A DNA stretch of 64,000 nucleotides, taken from Branchiostoma floridae. Lineage: Eukaryota; Chordata; Leptocardii; Amphioxiformes; Branchiostomatidae. A program made the translations under genes and the position numbers. Shown piece after piece: positions 1-10,920 of the stretch. The notes under the pieces are model-generated. The model saw only the letters and a program-made list of their open reading frames with translations. It made no database searches and was not told the DNA's origin. Numbering within the stretch: position 1 is the first letter of the stretch; each line of letters begins with the position of its first letter. The stretch covers positions 6,882,877 through 6,946,876 of the forward strand of contig NC_049990.1 of assembly GCF_000003815.2 (NCBI RefSeq), written 5' to 3'.

Positions 1-1078
1 GCTAGACAGAAAGCATAAGTCTTAAATGTGTACATAATACTACATATACAGTATTGCACAGGCTTGTTCCTAGCTTACAGTGCTGGCCAGATTTGTTTGT
101 TTGAACCCTAATTTATTCATAGGAAGCTCAAAACCACCCTGAAGGTTGTGATTTCTGTTTTGAAATCCAGTTTACCATTTTAGCCATTTACCCCAAAGTG
201 GAGTGAGGAAAGTTTCCCAAGGACACAACGTATAGCCAAGAATACTGGGAATCAAACCTTCTACCTTCTGATCTTGTGTCCACCAACATATCCACTCACT
301 GGCTATTTGACCCCAATTGACTTATCAACATCTTGAATGAACACACTTAGGTGACAACTAACTTGAAGTCAATTGTTCACACACATCATCAATGGGTACA
401 TGTTGATCTAGTAAATGTAGATCTACTTACATTTTTTAATAATCATTTATACTTCATAACTGGGCATGTACACAGAGAAGTGGATTCAACACTAACATTT
501 ACAAAAAGTATCATCTATAAATACTATTGCCTTTTAAAAGAGATGCGTCACTAAAACTGACACCTTGCCTTAGAGGCTGTACAGTACATCTATTTCCAGT
601 GTGTGCATAGATTTGGGGCATGTAATCCATTTAAATCTCCTTCACCCATTGAGCAACATCTGAGTAGCCAGACATTTACCAGGTCGCTCAACAAAATTCA
701 TAGTTAAAGAACTTTTTATGTTTCATGCGGTTTGCTATATTTTGGATCATATCTTTATATTTTGCATCATATTTGTTGTCTAATGGAAAGTGGGCCTTAC
801 TCGAATAAGGCTCTGACATCTATCCCCTGAATAAGTGTTTGGAAAGAAAGTTTTCCACTGTACAGATTGCTACTGTATCAACTACTCATGTAGTATCATC
901 TGAAACTTTGCCATTGTGTTTGACGTCTGGAGTTTGGTTTGTTTGCAGAGTTTTTATAATGGAGTCGTGTGTCTGAAGACTATGAACTATCCCTACATGT
1001 TTGACAATGTATTGTGACCTTTTCCAGTAGACTAGCCCCCTACTACTGGGGGAGGGGTGTGTGGTCATAGTGCTTTCT
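1..1078. other. Gene-free flank
   Basis: AT-rich sequence with only short, unconvincing open frames on both strands. I see no splice-bounded exon, RNA gene or clear inverted repeat. It lies downstream of the minus-strand DIPK2 gene and may include its 3' UTR, but I found no well-placed polyadenylation signal. Confidence 0.5.
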
Positions 1079-1660
1079 GCACCTTGGGTGTGGCCCGAGG
1101 GCTATACAAATGGAGATAGGCTTTCCCCTATACACAAAAATTGTGGGAAGCACTTAAACTAAATCACAGCCTTTCCTGATTCGAGAAGTCACCTCTCCTT
1201 CAAGAAGCTTCCCAACAACTCGATCAGTTCCTTGGCAGCGTCAAACCTCCCAAATAGATTTCTGCACTTTGGATATGGCCCAAGTGGCAAGGGCTCTACA
1301 ATGGAGATAGTCACTCCCCTATACACAAAACTTGTGGGAAGTACTTAAAGTTAGACTAAATCATGGTGTTCCTGATTCTAGCAGTCAGCTATCCTTCAAG
1401 AAGCTTCCCAACAACTCAGTCAGTTCCTTGGCAGCGTCGAACCTGCCATAAGGAGTTCGTGGTTTGGCTATACAAATGGAGATGGGCACTCCCCTATATC
1501 CAAAAATTGTGGGAAGCACTTAAAGTTAAACTATATTATGGTTTTTGATGGCCTTCCTGACTTGAGAAGTCACCTCTCCTTCAAGAAGCTTCCCAACAAC
1601 TCAATCAGTTCCTTGGCAGCGTCAAACCTGCCGTATAGAGTTCGTGGTTTGGCGCACTCC
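1079..1660 (-). repeat. Three-copy tandem array carrying the 3' end of the DIPK2 coding region
   Basis: A unit of about 185-196 bp is present three times. Each holds a 'tacaaatggagat...ctatacacaaaa.ttgtgggaag.acttaaa' segment followed by the last codons of the DIPK2 gene. On the minus strand the stop codons sit at 1570-1572 (real), 1385-1387 and 1189-1191. Both extra copies still read DAAKEL(I/T)ELLGSFLK up to a TGA, so divergence is modest. The real terminal exon is the last member of the array on the plus-strand map. The copies have no acceptor of their own and should lie in the 3' UTR or beyond. Confidence 0.85.
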
Positions 1661-3639
1661 CTCAGGAGGCGTTGTAACGTCCCGTCGTGCACCACGGTCT
1701 CTGGCGGATCGTGCAGGAGACCTCCCGGCTTCCCCATCTCCGAGGCGTACTCAGACAACATGTTCCTGCACACCGCGTAGTAGTTATGGTCGGTGTGGAG
1801 GTACCTGCACAACGCGGACACGTCAAATGACAGGCAGTTGGGCATGCCCGGACACTCGTCAAAGTGGGACTGGTACCTGGCCTCCCAGTTAGGCGGTTTA
1901 TCTGTAAGGAAACAAACAAATGTGGTAAACTGAACACCATCAAATACCTGACAAATGGTTCTGAAAATTGTGAGAAATATTGTTCTACCCGTTACATTTT
2001 TCAATTAAAAATTAAGGATAAAACCTTGAAAATAACAGTATTTTGTGTATAAATAAATAAAGCTGCAAGGCCTAGGCTATTGACAGGATGTTCCTGTCGA
2101 TAAGAAGTTATCTTGCACTATTGTTCCTGTCAATAACCATGGCAAAACAGCATTGAAGATGCTATTGTGACTACTTGGAACTTCTTTCTTGACTGGTACA
2201 CTACAACGAAGGAGTGCAATCACTTATGAATATCATAGCTACTAGCTTTGGTCTATTTGTGAAAATAAGGAGACAAGTCACAACATTTGGAAATATCAGT
2301 CCTTACCTGTTTTTATCTTTTGTTTGTCCACCACAATGACGTTCTCCACGTCTATAACGAACAGATTTCCATCACTCGTCACCCCAAAATTCTCGTACGA
2401 AATGTCGGTGAGGTAAAGGGCAAAGTCTGCCTCATTGTTTGTTAGATATTCTGCTATCTTCATCATCTGGAGGGATAGTTCCACTCTCTGCAGCCAGGGG
2501 GCACTGTAGTAACTCGCCAAAGTCTTGTCGCACTTCTGCACGACTGTCAGTCGACCGCAGGCACCAAAGTAGAACGGGAATGGCCAGCCCTCAGTGATGG
2601 GGAATGTCTGGGAGAAGTATAGGGAATTTCATTTCCATGTCATACCACATCACTTCACACCACATCAAGACCATGGCTTCAGTCATTGATTTTCTTGGAA
2701 AAATGCTACAGTCAAAGCAAACGTACACAGCAGTTACAACCTCTTTATAAGGACCGCCTGGCCATTTTAGCCACTTTTTTGGTCGTTCCTTAGACTATTT
2801 TCCAGACTTAAACTGATTGGTCCCTTCTGTCTGATCCCACTAACATAAGAACCTTAACTGCCGCCTGTCACAAAAAACTTAGTAACTGATTGCTGTATCT
2901 GAACGTGTACCTGTTGGAAATGAGTGCCCATTCCTTAATTTGCTCATTAACTGTATTACTTAGCGGGGGTTGACAGCATAGATAGCATAAGAATAAAATG
3001 AGTACACACACCGACCTGTAACATAAGTGGTTCTGGGTTAAACTTCAGAGTAGACAGGAAGTGGAGCTTCTCCTGATACGACAGTTCCTCTGTCTCCTTA
3101 CCGAGATGCTCCGCAAATTTCTCCAGTACCCTGTCAATCAGCCTTTGTGATGGACACCTCACCATATCTGACATGTCTGTCAGGCTCTTGGGGGATAACC
3201 CCTCGTAGATCACGCGAGAAAAGTTGGAATAGTACGTGACGGAAGGGATGTGGCATTGCGGGCCTTCCTTGCCAGTCTCGCAGATCCACCGGTCCAACTG
3301 ATCAAATTCAGAGTTGTGACCAAGACGTTTCAAGGCAACCTCCATCCCTTCATAGATTGCGAAGTACACATTCTTGATGTTGAAGATGTCCAGTATTCTC
3401 AGCCGTGAGGAATACTTGAATAAAATCTTGCCATTTTCAAACTCTTCGCAGAGGTCGGTCCCGAAGCAAGCGGGACATTTGTCCTCCCCGAGGAACGTTG
3501 TGTCGGTCAGCTGGTTGTAGGAGAACGGTTGGAAAACAAAGCAGTAAAAGACGACGACAAAGAAGAAGAAACCGCACATCCTCCGGACCCGCCATCCTGA
3601 GAAGAATCTGCGAAACTGCTTCAGTCTAACAAGCCTCAT
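1570..3639 (-). CDS. DIPK2: DIPK2 (DIA1/HASF-like) divergent protein kinase family member
   Basis: Three coding exons on the minus strand: 3639-3016, 2607-2307 and 1901-1570, all with AG/GT borders, giving about 418 aa, close to the family's usual ~430. The N-terminus has a signal-anchor stretch (residues ~21-38, CGFFFFVVVFYCFVF). It is followed by the family's KCPACFG motif, NVYFA(I)Y, VALKRLG, VRCPSQRLIDR and FNPEPLMLQ. Exon 2 holds GWPFPFYFGACGR and the kinase-like core (LYLTDISYENFGV...VIDVENV). Exon 3 ends with CRYLHTDHNYYAVCRNML and GGLLHDPP. By homology, DIPK2 proteins are secretory-pathway or secreted pseudokinase-like proteins (human DIPK2A = deleted in autism 1/HASF). Whether this one has catalytic activity is unknown. 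The gene is head-to-head with ferritin. Its last codons are duplicated downstream. Confidence 0.93.
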
Positions 3640-4960
3640 GTTACCTCTTTATACTCGAGCTTGGCACAGACTGTTGTACTGCATTATTGATGTCTCGTGC
3701 CTACCACAGATCTGTTGGAAACATGACGTTATGTCTGGGTGCACATTATATTTACAACACATTTCCTACATGCTGTCTTTTGTGTTTAGAACTACTTAGT
3801 ACCAACCCACTTAAGCTCTGTAGATAAGATCCCTGGATCCTACAGAGGCCAATATTTTGTTGCAGAATTGATTAAGCACACGTAATGGACATGGCATCAC
3901 TGTGCTTCAAGTCCCATTGGAACTGAAATCGGATTTCACTGTCAATAATTACCTTAATTCTTTCACATACATACAGAAGTCACATGTCGGGTGCTGTGCT
4001 ATCTGAGAATTTATAGCAAGCCGTCTGTCACATAATCCCAGTCAGTATAACTTCATGCCCACTTACATCATTGATCGGGGCCTGGGTCTTCTAGATGGTT
4101 TAAGAAGATCACTCGCACAAATCCCTGTCTCGTAGTATACTACAGTGCCAGGCATTCGTCAGTCGGGACATTCAATACCTACAAATTGTATGTAACAACT
4201 GCACCAGGTCATTGCTAATTCCACATCATAGATAAGAGCCGCGCTCCCTAACAGCAATGAATGGAATTCTACCCTTCAGGCGGCCTTAAACAGATCACGT
4301 CGACGCGATAACACCCAGACAGACGCCAACGTTCAGCGTCACTGATCCCTAATTGAATCACGGCGTTCCGTACTCCCGGACGAGCGCTCGGAGACTCCAA
4401 CTCCCTCCGCCGACCGTCCGATTTATGCCCGGGGAAGCCACCTTTCCAAAGGACTGTCGTTATTTCTGCGGGTATCCGGTACGACCAGCTGTTTTCTCTC
4501 CCTATATGTCATTCTCCTGCAGATATATGACAGTAAAAGCACGTAAACGTATCAATATCAGACGCTCTTCCGCACGTACATGGACCATGACCTCCATTTT
4601 GAATGAGGCATAGTGGGAAAGGAGCATACCATTCACTTCGGAGGTGACTTGCAGGTACTTTTTAGAAAACACCTGTTAACTTATAACTGACTTTTATGAT
4701 ACTTAATTCATAAACTACTACATAAAGTGATTCGTTATACAAATTACGCCACGTAAATTGGTTTAGATATCATATACACGAATATTTTTGGTTCCATATT
4801 CTATGGAAATCTAATATTTGAACACCCCTTGATATGAGTGGTTGAACCACGTCATCCAAATTGATTGTGTGGTAGAGCAGTGAGTGGTATCCAATCCAAT
4901 ACTCATCACAGTTTTCTCACGCACTTCTGGCCTCTAATTAAGACCCCAGATCTTTCCAGG
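3640..4960. promoter_or_regulatory. Head-to-head intergenic interval between DIPK2 and ferritin
   Basis: The two start codons diverge 1.3 kb apart, so this interval must contain both promoters and probably a non-coding first exon of ferritin: 'tctttccag' directly before the ferritin ATG looks like a splice acceptor. A GC-richer, CpG-containing block at about 4280-4460 is the best promoter candidate. I see no TATA box I would defend, and I found no iron-responsive element. Confidence 0.4.
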
Positions 4961-7900
4961 ATGTCTCAGGAATCACAGATTCGTCAGAACTACCACCCAG
5001 AGACGGAAGCTGCTGTCAACAAACAGGTAAAACGTTTAGATGGTGACATTATTTGCAGCCTTTGTTATTCTGAAAATTATGATGCACACGAGATACCTGC
5101 CCAGCTGGTATGGTTCCCAAGGCTGGAGTCATCATGGTGGTATGTGGCCCAGTTTAAAAAGTCAATTTTCTGTAATGTTTGTATTTTTGTCCTGTATTAA
5201 ATGCTATGAACAAGGAGGTTAAAAAAAAAACTATGAAGTATTAAAAGTATGTAAATTGAGATGGAGATTGAGTAAAGCTATAAAACATGGTTGGATTTCT
5301 GCTGGAGGAAGAAAAAGTGTCATGAGTGATCTCAAGGACGTTATATAAGTCTTGTGACAGGAGGGTGACATCACACTCACAGGCAGCGACTGCGTGGCGT
5401 AATCTGCAGCAAGTTTGACTCACTCTAGTCAGGTCCAGAAGGTCCTGAGTTCGAACCCCGCCGTGTCACCGATCTTGTGCACTTGGGAAAGGCACTTTAC
5501 ACGACTTTCCTCACTTCACTCAAGTGAAAAATGAGTATACATGTAGACTACAAAGGTCTTCAGCAAGTTGAAGTTGGTAGCCGCAAAACGAAAGAAGAAG
5601 AAGAAGAAGCGAATCCTAATTCACTCATCAAAAGACTCATCTCGGGTATCGTCAGGTACTATAGATAGGGAGGAGTGGGCCACTGGTACAAAAACTGTTA
5701 GCGAAGGAAGGAGTTGTGTTTGCACAGCGAATGGGCTGTGCGCAGCAAAGGGAGGGGCTGTGTGTGCACCACAAAGGTTCGTGAGGAGCTGTGTGTGCGC
5801 AGCGAATGAGCCGTGTGTGTGCAGCGAAGGGAATGTTTTCTCGCAGTGATAGAGCTGTTTGTCCTTAGCATAAGAATTTAGATAGTGGAGATGGATCGGA
5901 CACACCTTTAGAAAACCACCATCTTTCATCACAAGGGCAGGGTAGAGTGGAACCCCCAAGCCAGAAGAAGACCAAGGCTGTCATGGAGGAGAGATACCAT
6001 ATTAAGAAGGACCTAGAGCACAGAAACACCTTATGGCACGAGGCAAAGAAGATTGCTGGAGACAGAAGGATGTGGAGGCTGTAACTGGCCCCTCCCCTCT
6101 AGGAGGCTTGCGGATGTTGGGTGGGCTGCTATAAGTGAGATTTAATCCCAAAGGAGCAAAGAAGATTAAGACATTCAGAGGAGCCCTTGAAAACACTATT
6201 TTTTACATGTAGTGGTCATAGGGAAGCCATGAAAATTGTGAGAGATGACAGTAACATGATACCCTTCTTTTCTTTATGTTTGCAGGCTAACAAGGAGCAT
6301 GCAGCATCCTACACCTACACCTCTCTGAACATCTACTTTGACAGGGACGACGTGGCCTTACCAGGCCTGCAGAAGTTCTTCAAAGGACTGTGTGATCAGA
6401 AGAGAGAATTTGCTAAGAAGGTAGGCTGGCAGAATGGCTATGTCTTATGTTACAATTATGCATATTAAACTTAAACACCATACACTCGCTCACTCACAAA
6501 CGCAGGATGTCATTAACTCATTCATTCATTCATTAACGTCTGATTGCTCAATAACAATGACACAAACCAAAATTAAAGTTTACAAATGACCCAAAGTACT
6601 AGTAGTGATATCACATCTGCTTTTTGCTTCAAATTCAATACACACCAAATCATTCTTGGGTGAAGGAGACTTTGAATGTGGCACTTTTGAGAGTGGCATA
6701 GGAGATTAGCATTATCATCATCATCATCATTTGTAGGACAGAAAGTATGAGAATAAGCTAGTTCATGGTTTGAAGTGCACATGTGCAGTGTGGTGCATGT
6801 CAAAGGTGAAGGTCCATGGCCATTCTTTATCAAAGTTTACGTCTTGTCAGGGGCCTTGAACTTCCGTGTCCACAATGCATCATATTACACATACACATTG
6901 CTCATTCTATGCTTGTTTGTGCATTATTATCTCCCCGAGTAAAGAGGCACAAAGGCTAAGTAAACAATGGTAGCAGAGGGTGCAGCTCTGGACCTCTAGT
7001 ATTGTATGTATGGACTTCTGGTATCATTGAGAAGGGATTTCCTCCAAGTTTTTTGCCGCTTTTCTGTTAGAGTAGATTTTGCACCATTGTCAGTAGACAT
7101 GCACAGCCAGAGGGACAGTGCACACTAATTATAAGAGTCTAGATGTAATACTATATGAGCCTCTACATGTAGAGATAATAAATACACACGCCTTTCTATG
7201 TGTGTGTCCGTGTGTTTACTTCCCTCGGTAAGGAGGTATAGAGGCCATATAACATTTGCTTCCCTGCAGTGGCACCTGCACCAGACAGAGCGGGGAGGGC
7301 GCGTGGTCCTGATGGATGTACCCAACCCTCGCAGGACTCGTGGGGCAGTTTATAACACAGTTTTTTATGTTAAAATACTTTGGTTTTCCCCCATGTGTTA
7401 TAGTGGCACCAGCACTAGACTGAGCAGGGAGGGCGCGTGGTCCTGATGGACGTACCCAACCCCCCGCAGGACTCGTGGGGAAGCTTCTGTTTCTTCTGTT
7501 CAAATACATTTTAACTTTTTACGGTTTCCCCCTGCTGTGTGTTTAAGTGGCACCAGCACCAGACTGAGCGGGGAGGGCGCGTGGTCCTGATGGACGTCCC
7601 GAAGCCCCCGCAGGACTCGTGGGGCAGTCCACAGGACGCGCTGGAGACGGCTCTGTCGCTGGAGAAGGAGCTGAACCAGAGCATGCTGGCCGTGTACGAG
7701 CTGGCACACAAACATGACGACGAACATACCTCAGACTTCATCGAGGGTAAGTTGGCCAGGGATGGACAAGTTTTCTAAAATTCACATAAAAAATGTACTT
7801 GCCCAAACCAACTTTTCATTTGCCCAAAATTCAAATGTCACTTTTTGACTTCCAGCAATGAAATTCTTATTATTGCCTCTATTTTTCTCTGTTGACCATC

Positions 7901-8416
7901 GCTTGATGTCATGAATGTGAAAAATAACAAGTATATCAAAATCTCATTCAATGGAAAAATTTCGTAACTCTTATTTAGGATTTTAGAAAATGATAATGCA
8001 ACATTGGGATATCAATATTAAAGTAAAGTATGAGATGTAAAGTCTGTATCTTAGTGTGCAGTTTCAGAGAATGAACAGTCAGATGTTTTCTTCTCAGTTT
8101 TCCTTCCTTCTCGCTGAGATGACTACCGGTTATCTTTTTTAACAATCTCTCTGTACCTAGACCGCAAGACTGGCGGTTTATATTTCAACTTATCCTGTTT
8201 TTTTCTGCAAAGCTTCCTTCTTAATGTTTTCTTCCTTTTAGATGTGATACTAGTATCTAATGAAAGTTATGACTTGTCCTTACCTTTTCTACAGATACTT
8301 TCCTCCATACCCAAGTTGACAACATCAAGACTATAGGTGATCACCTAACCAACCTTAAACGCTGTGGTTCGGGCTTGGGGGTGTACATGTTTGACCGTGG
8401 CCTCGGAAAGGAGTAG
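4961..8416 (+). CDS. Ferritin subunit with altered ferroxidase centre
   Basis: Four coding exons: 4961-5026, 6286-6420, 7548-7746 and 8295-8416, with consistent phases, giving 173 aa. The start [14 protein letters not shown] matches the ferritin N-terminus, and [32 protein letters not shown] and IGDHLTNL mark the four-helix bundle. Compared with H-type ferritin numbering, E27, Y34, E107 and Q141 are kept. E61, E62 and H65 become Q, K and F, so the dinuclear iron site is impaired and resembles L-type chains. It should co-assemble into or form a ferritin shell for iron storage; reduced oxidation activity is inference. There is no signal peptide, so it is probably cytosolic. Exon 3 uses an unusual acceptor (gtttaag) after two decoy copies. 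The ATG directly follows an acceptor-like tttccag, suggesting an upstream non-coding exon. Confidence 0.95.
5388..5610 (+). mobile_element. tRNA-derived SINE in ferritin intron 1
   Basis: A pol III-like head carries an A-box-like TGGCGTAATCTGCAGC and a B-box GAGTTCGAACCCC. The body contains 'cacttgggaaaggcacttta...gactttcctcac', and the tail is (GAA)n at 5589-5609. A related body recurs near 19005-19110, which supports a dispersed family. Confidence 0.75.
5705..5845 (+). repeat. Minisatellite, GCTGTGTGTGCGCAGCGAA-like units
   Basis: About four imperfect units of 20-35 bp built on 'ctgtgtgtgcgcagcgaa', within ferritin intron 1. They create chance open frames on both strands that are rich in Cys and Ala. 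Confidence 0.75.
6714..6730. repeat. (ATC)n microsatellite
   Basis: About six uninterrupted ATC units in ferritin intron 2. Confidence 0.85.
7236..7547 (+). pseudogene. Two tandem broken partial copies of ferritin exon 3
   Basis: Copies of the first ~80 bp of ferritin exon 3 start at 7270 (after ctgcag) and 7404 (after ttatag). The real exon starts at 7548 (after tttaag). Spacing is 134 and 144 bp, and flanking intron sequence is copied too. The first copy reads [20 protein letters not shown] but then loses one base relative to the real exon. The second has a TAG in its fifth codon. Neither copy is followed by a donor at the homologous place. They are best read as minisatellite units spanning a splice junction rather than alternative exons. 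Confidence 0.88.
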
Positions 8417-8432
8417 AGAAACACTGAAAAGT

Positions 8433-8802
8433 AGGGGTGGGTACTGGTACAGAAAATTCAACTTATAAGTGGGCGTACTAAAAACAAGGGTCCATTTCAC
8501 TACAAAGGAATCTGTTTGGTGCAGTATCCGACTCCCACTGGCATTTTAAAATCTTATATTCATGTCAACAACACAATGTTTGACTGTAGAAACTTGGAAG
8601 AAATGACTATAAACTCTACTCTACTTCGCTCCTTATTTCCTTTGTAAGCTTCTCATGTAAGCCCCAAAACATGTGGATGCCTACCAGTATTACCTGTTCA
8701 TTGTCTAATCGGTCCAAGATCTGGGCCACTGATTTTCTTCAGGTCCGTTTTTTTAATCAGACCAACAAGAAAAATCGGTTTTGTACCAGTACAACCACCC
8801 CT
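8433..8802. mobile_element. MITE, AGGGGTGGGTAC family, copy 1
   Basis: Starts AGGGGTGGGTACTGGTAC and ends with a decayed inverted copy (gtaccagtacaaccacccct). It lies 16 bp after the ferritin stop codon, so it is probably transcribed in the 3' UTR. Two further copies are at 11949-12398 and 58755-59190. Confidence 0.8.
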
Positions 8803-9919
8803 ACCTACCATACATTCAAAGCCAGGGACAGAATGCAGTACTTGTCATGTCTATTTTTGCTGGGATGTATTTATTCTTGTTACCACAGAGTTAAGTATTT
8901 TGTGATAAAACTCATTAAGAGTAGAGAAACACTCAAGAGACATTCAAAACCAAGGAAGCCAAATGTCTGGGATAGAATGCAGTACTTGTCTATTTTTGCT
9001 GGGATGTATTTATTCTTAGACTAGTTATGTATTTTCTTATTAGTATTACCACATAGACTAGTTATGTATTTTGTAATAGAAAATCCATCAGTGCCAAGGG
9101 ACCAAAACCTTGATACATTCCTATTGATGATTATCGTACATGGTGCTGGCTAGAGTGTGTGCCTAAATGTACATGTAGTAACAGGTACAGGATGATACCA
9201 GTTTGGACCAGGTTACCCATACCTAAACAGTTTGACAAAGAAACACAACAAAAACAACAAAAACACAAACAGTTAAGAATAAGAATATTTAGACTTCAGG
9301 TACATGTGTCATCTTTTTCCAGTGCTCAATTGTGTAGTGCTGAGTGTTTGTAACATTCTCATGATGTTTCACACACACTTCTAGTAATGTTGTTGAGTAC
9401 AACAGGAAGTTGGGTTACATTACGATGATCTATTAACATTTTTCTTCACCTACATGTACATTGTACATTAACCTGTAGTAAAGGGTTTGAGGTCCAATTG
9501 GTTGTAACATGGTGCTGAGCAAAATACTACCAGATGGGAATAAAAGATGGTATTTCACATACATTCTGTCCATTGTTGTGACTGACTTCTTTACTTTGAA
9601 TTGTTCCTAGCCACATTTAAGAATTCCTAGCCACATTTAAGACATTAAATGGAATGTTAGACGATTTTTACAATACATATAATTTCTAAAGGTATTTTAC
9701 CTATTATAATAGTATGGTATTTAGACAAAGTTGTTTGACAAGTGAACAGCTTTACAAGCACTACAGCAAGGGGCTAGTATTAAAGTGCCATACCCTTTCT
9801 GATATGATATTCAAGATATTTGGTGCATCATGTATAAAATTGATCCTCCCACAAAGTATGTACAAATCTACAATTCAAATATCAAACACAATGATATGTG
9901 ACTCTTAACTTGAAAGTTC
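8803..9919. other. Intergenic, no gene seen
   Basis: AT-rich, with two copies of 'gatagaatgcagtacttgtc'-like sequence near 8830 and 8970 (a ~150 bp tandem duplication). An AATAAA at 9539-9544 could serve the ferritin transcript. No coding exon is recognisable. Confidence 0.45.
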
Positions 9920-10355
9920 ATCTGTGTTGGTACAAGTCATTCTTGAAATAGTTGAACTGTAATTTCCAACACCAAAATTGGACTCACCCAAATTTTCGAC
10001 TGTACAGCATCAGTCTTTGTCAAGGAATGAACAATCCACTGCTGTTGTGACGTCACGTTATGTAGATAGAACACGTGACTCAGTAAGCAGTGGATTATAG
10101 GTTGCAGGAAGTCTATGGCGCCCACCGTCTCTGTTCAGGGATGGTTGTAGAGCCCGGATGTAGATTGCTTCTTTAATCCCTCTGGCGAAAAAGTCTGGTT
10201 CTGTGTCCAAAATTTCAACTCTGTCTAGTGACACTGAATGACCCGGCGATTCTATGTGTATATGTTGGGAAACTTCTGAGGTTTTTGAACTCGGGCGTTT
10301 GTGCTCAAGGAACCTGGTCTTAAGTGATCTCTCAGTCTCCCCAATATAGGATTCT
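9920..10355 (-). mobile_element. Penelope-like retroelement 3' remnant (GIY-YIG endonuclease end)
   Basis: The minus-strand frame from about 10355 to 10058 reads SYIGETERSLKTRFLEHKRP ... IKEAIYIRALQPSLNRDGG. This has the YIG, R..EHK and late catalytic Glu (KEAIY) features of the endonuclease fused to Penelope-like reverse transcriptases. The characteristic untranslated tail with 'gactgatgctgtacagtcg' follows. The reverse transcriptase part is missing, so the copy is 5'-truncated and not mobile on its own. Confidence 0.82.
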
Positions 10356-10650
10356 GTATATGTGACTCTGTTCCACATATTGATATACTTCATATTTACA
10401 TGCACAAAGTAACTCTTGGGCTGCTAACTCAATATGTACTCAATATGAAACATACACTAGAAAATACACTATAAGTCACTGCAACATTTAGTAGACCGAC
10501 TCCACAATTTACATGCACAGTAAAATATATACAGACTGAGTCATTTGGATACCCTGTAATTTTCTTGATATGTTCTTTAGAACATGGAAGAGATAAGAGA
10601 AGACCATGACAAATCAGAATGTTGAAAGCCCATAGGAGGAATCTGTCAAC

Positions 10651-10870
10651 CAGGGCTGTCTCCGGGACCCGTCCCTCTGTTCTGGGATGGAAATTTGCTT
10701 GTTGGGACAGAAAATAATTTTACCTTATCTGTCCCAAAAATAACATTAGAATTAAAACCGTTGAAAATGTACTTCCATAAGCTTGGAATGACATATTCAA
10801 CCAGGAAAATCAACATGGGCTCCCAAACAAAGCGTGGGACGGAAAAAAAATTTAAGCTGGAAACAGCCCT
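10651..10870. mobile_element. Non-autonomous hAT-like element (CAGGGCTGTCTCC family)
   Basis: Begins CAGGGCTGTCTCCGG and ends with an AACAGCCCT inverted terminus. The interior has 'gggacagaaaataattttac'-type sequence. Relatives in the opposite orientation are at 23480-23670 and 24010-24230. Confidence 0.65.
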
Positions 10871-10920
10871 AAGTCTTAAAACTTTTCCTTGAGGATGCTA
10901 TTTACAAGATGTACACACTA

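Noticed and set aside
4865..4980. Possible iron-responsive element (CAGTGA near 4880) upstream of ferritin
   Set aside because: The five bases on either side of the CAGTGA do not pair and there is no bulged-C lower stem. CAGTGC near 4142 fails the same test.
5568..5959. Cys-rich open frames on both strands
   Set aside because: They are produced by the GCTGTGTGTGCGCAGCGAA minisatellite, not by a gene.
7270..7485. Ferritin exon 3 copies as alternative exons
   Set aside because: One is frameshifted and one has an early stop; neither has a donor at the homologous place.
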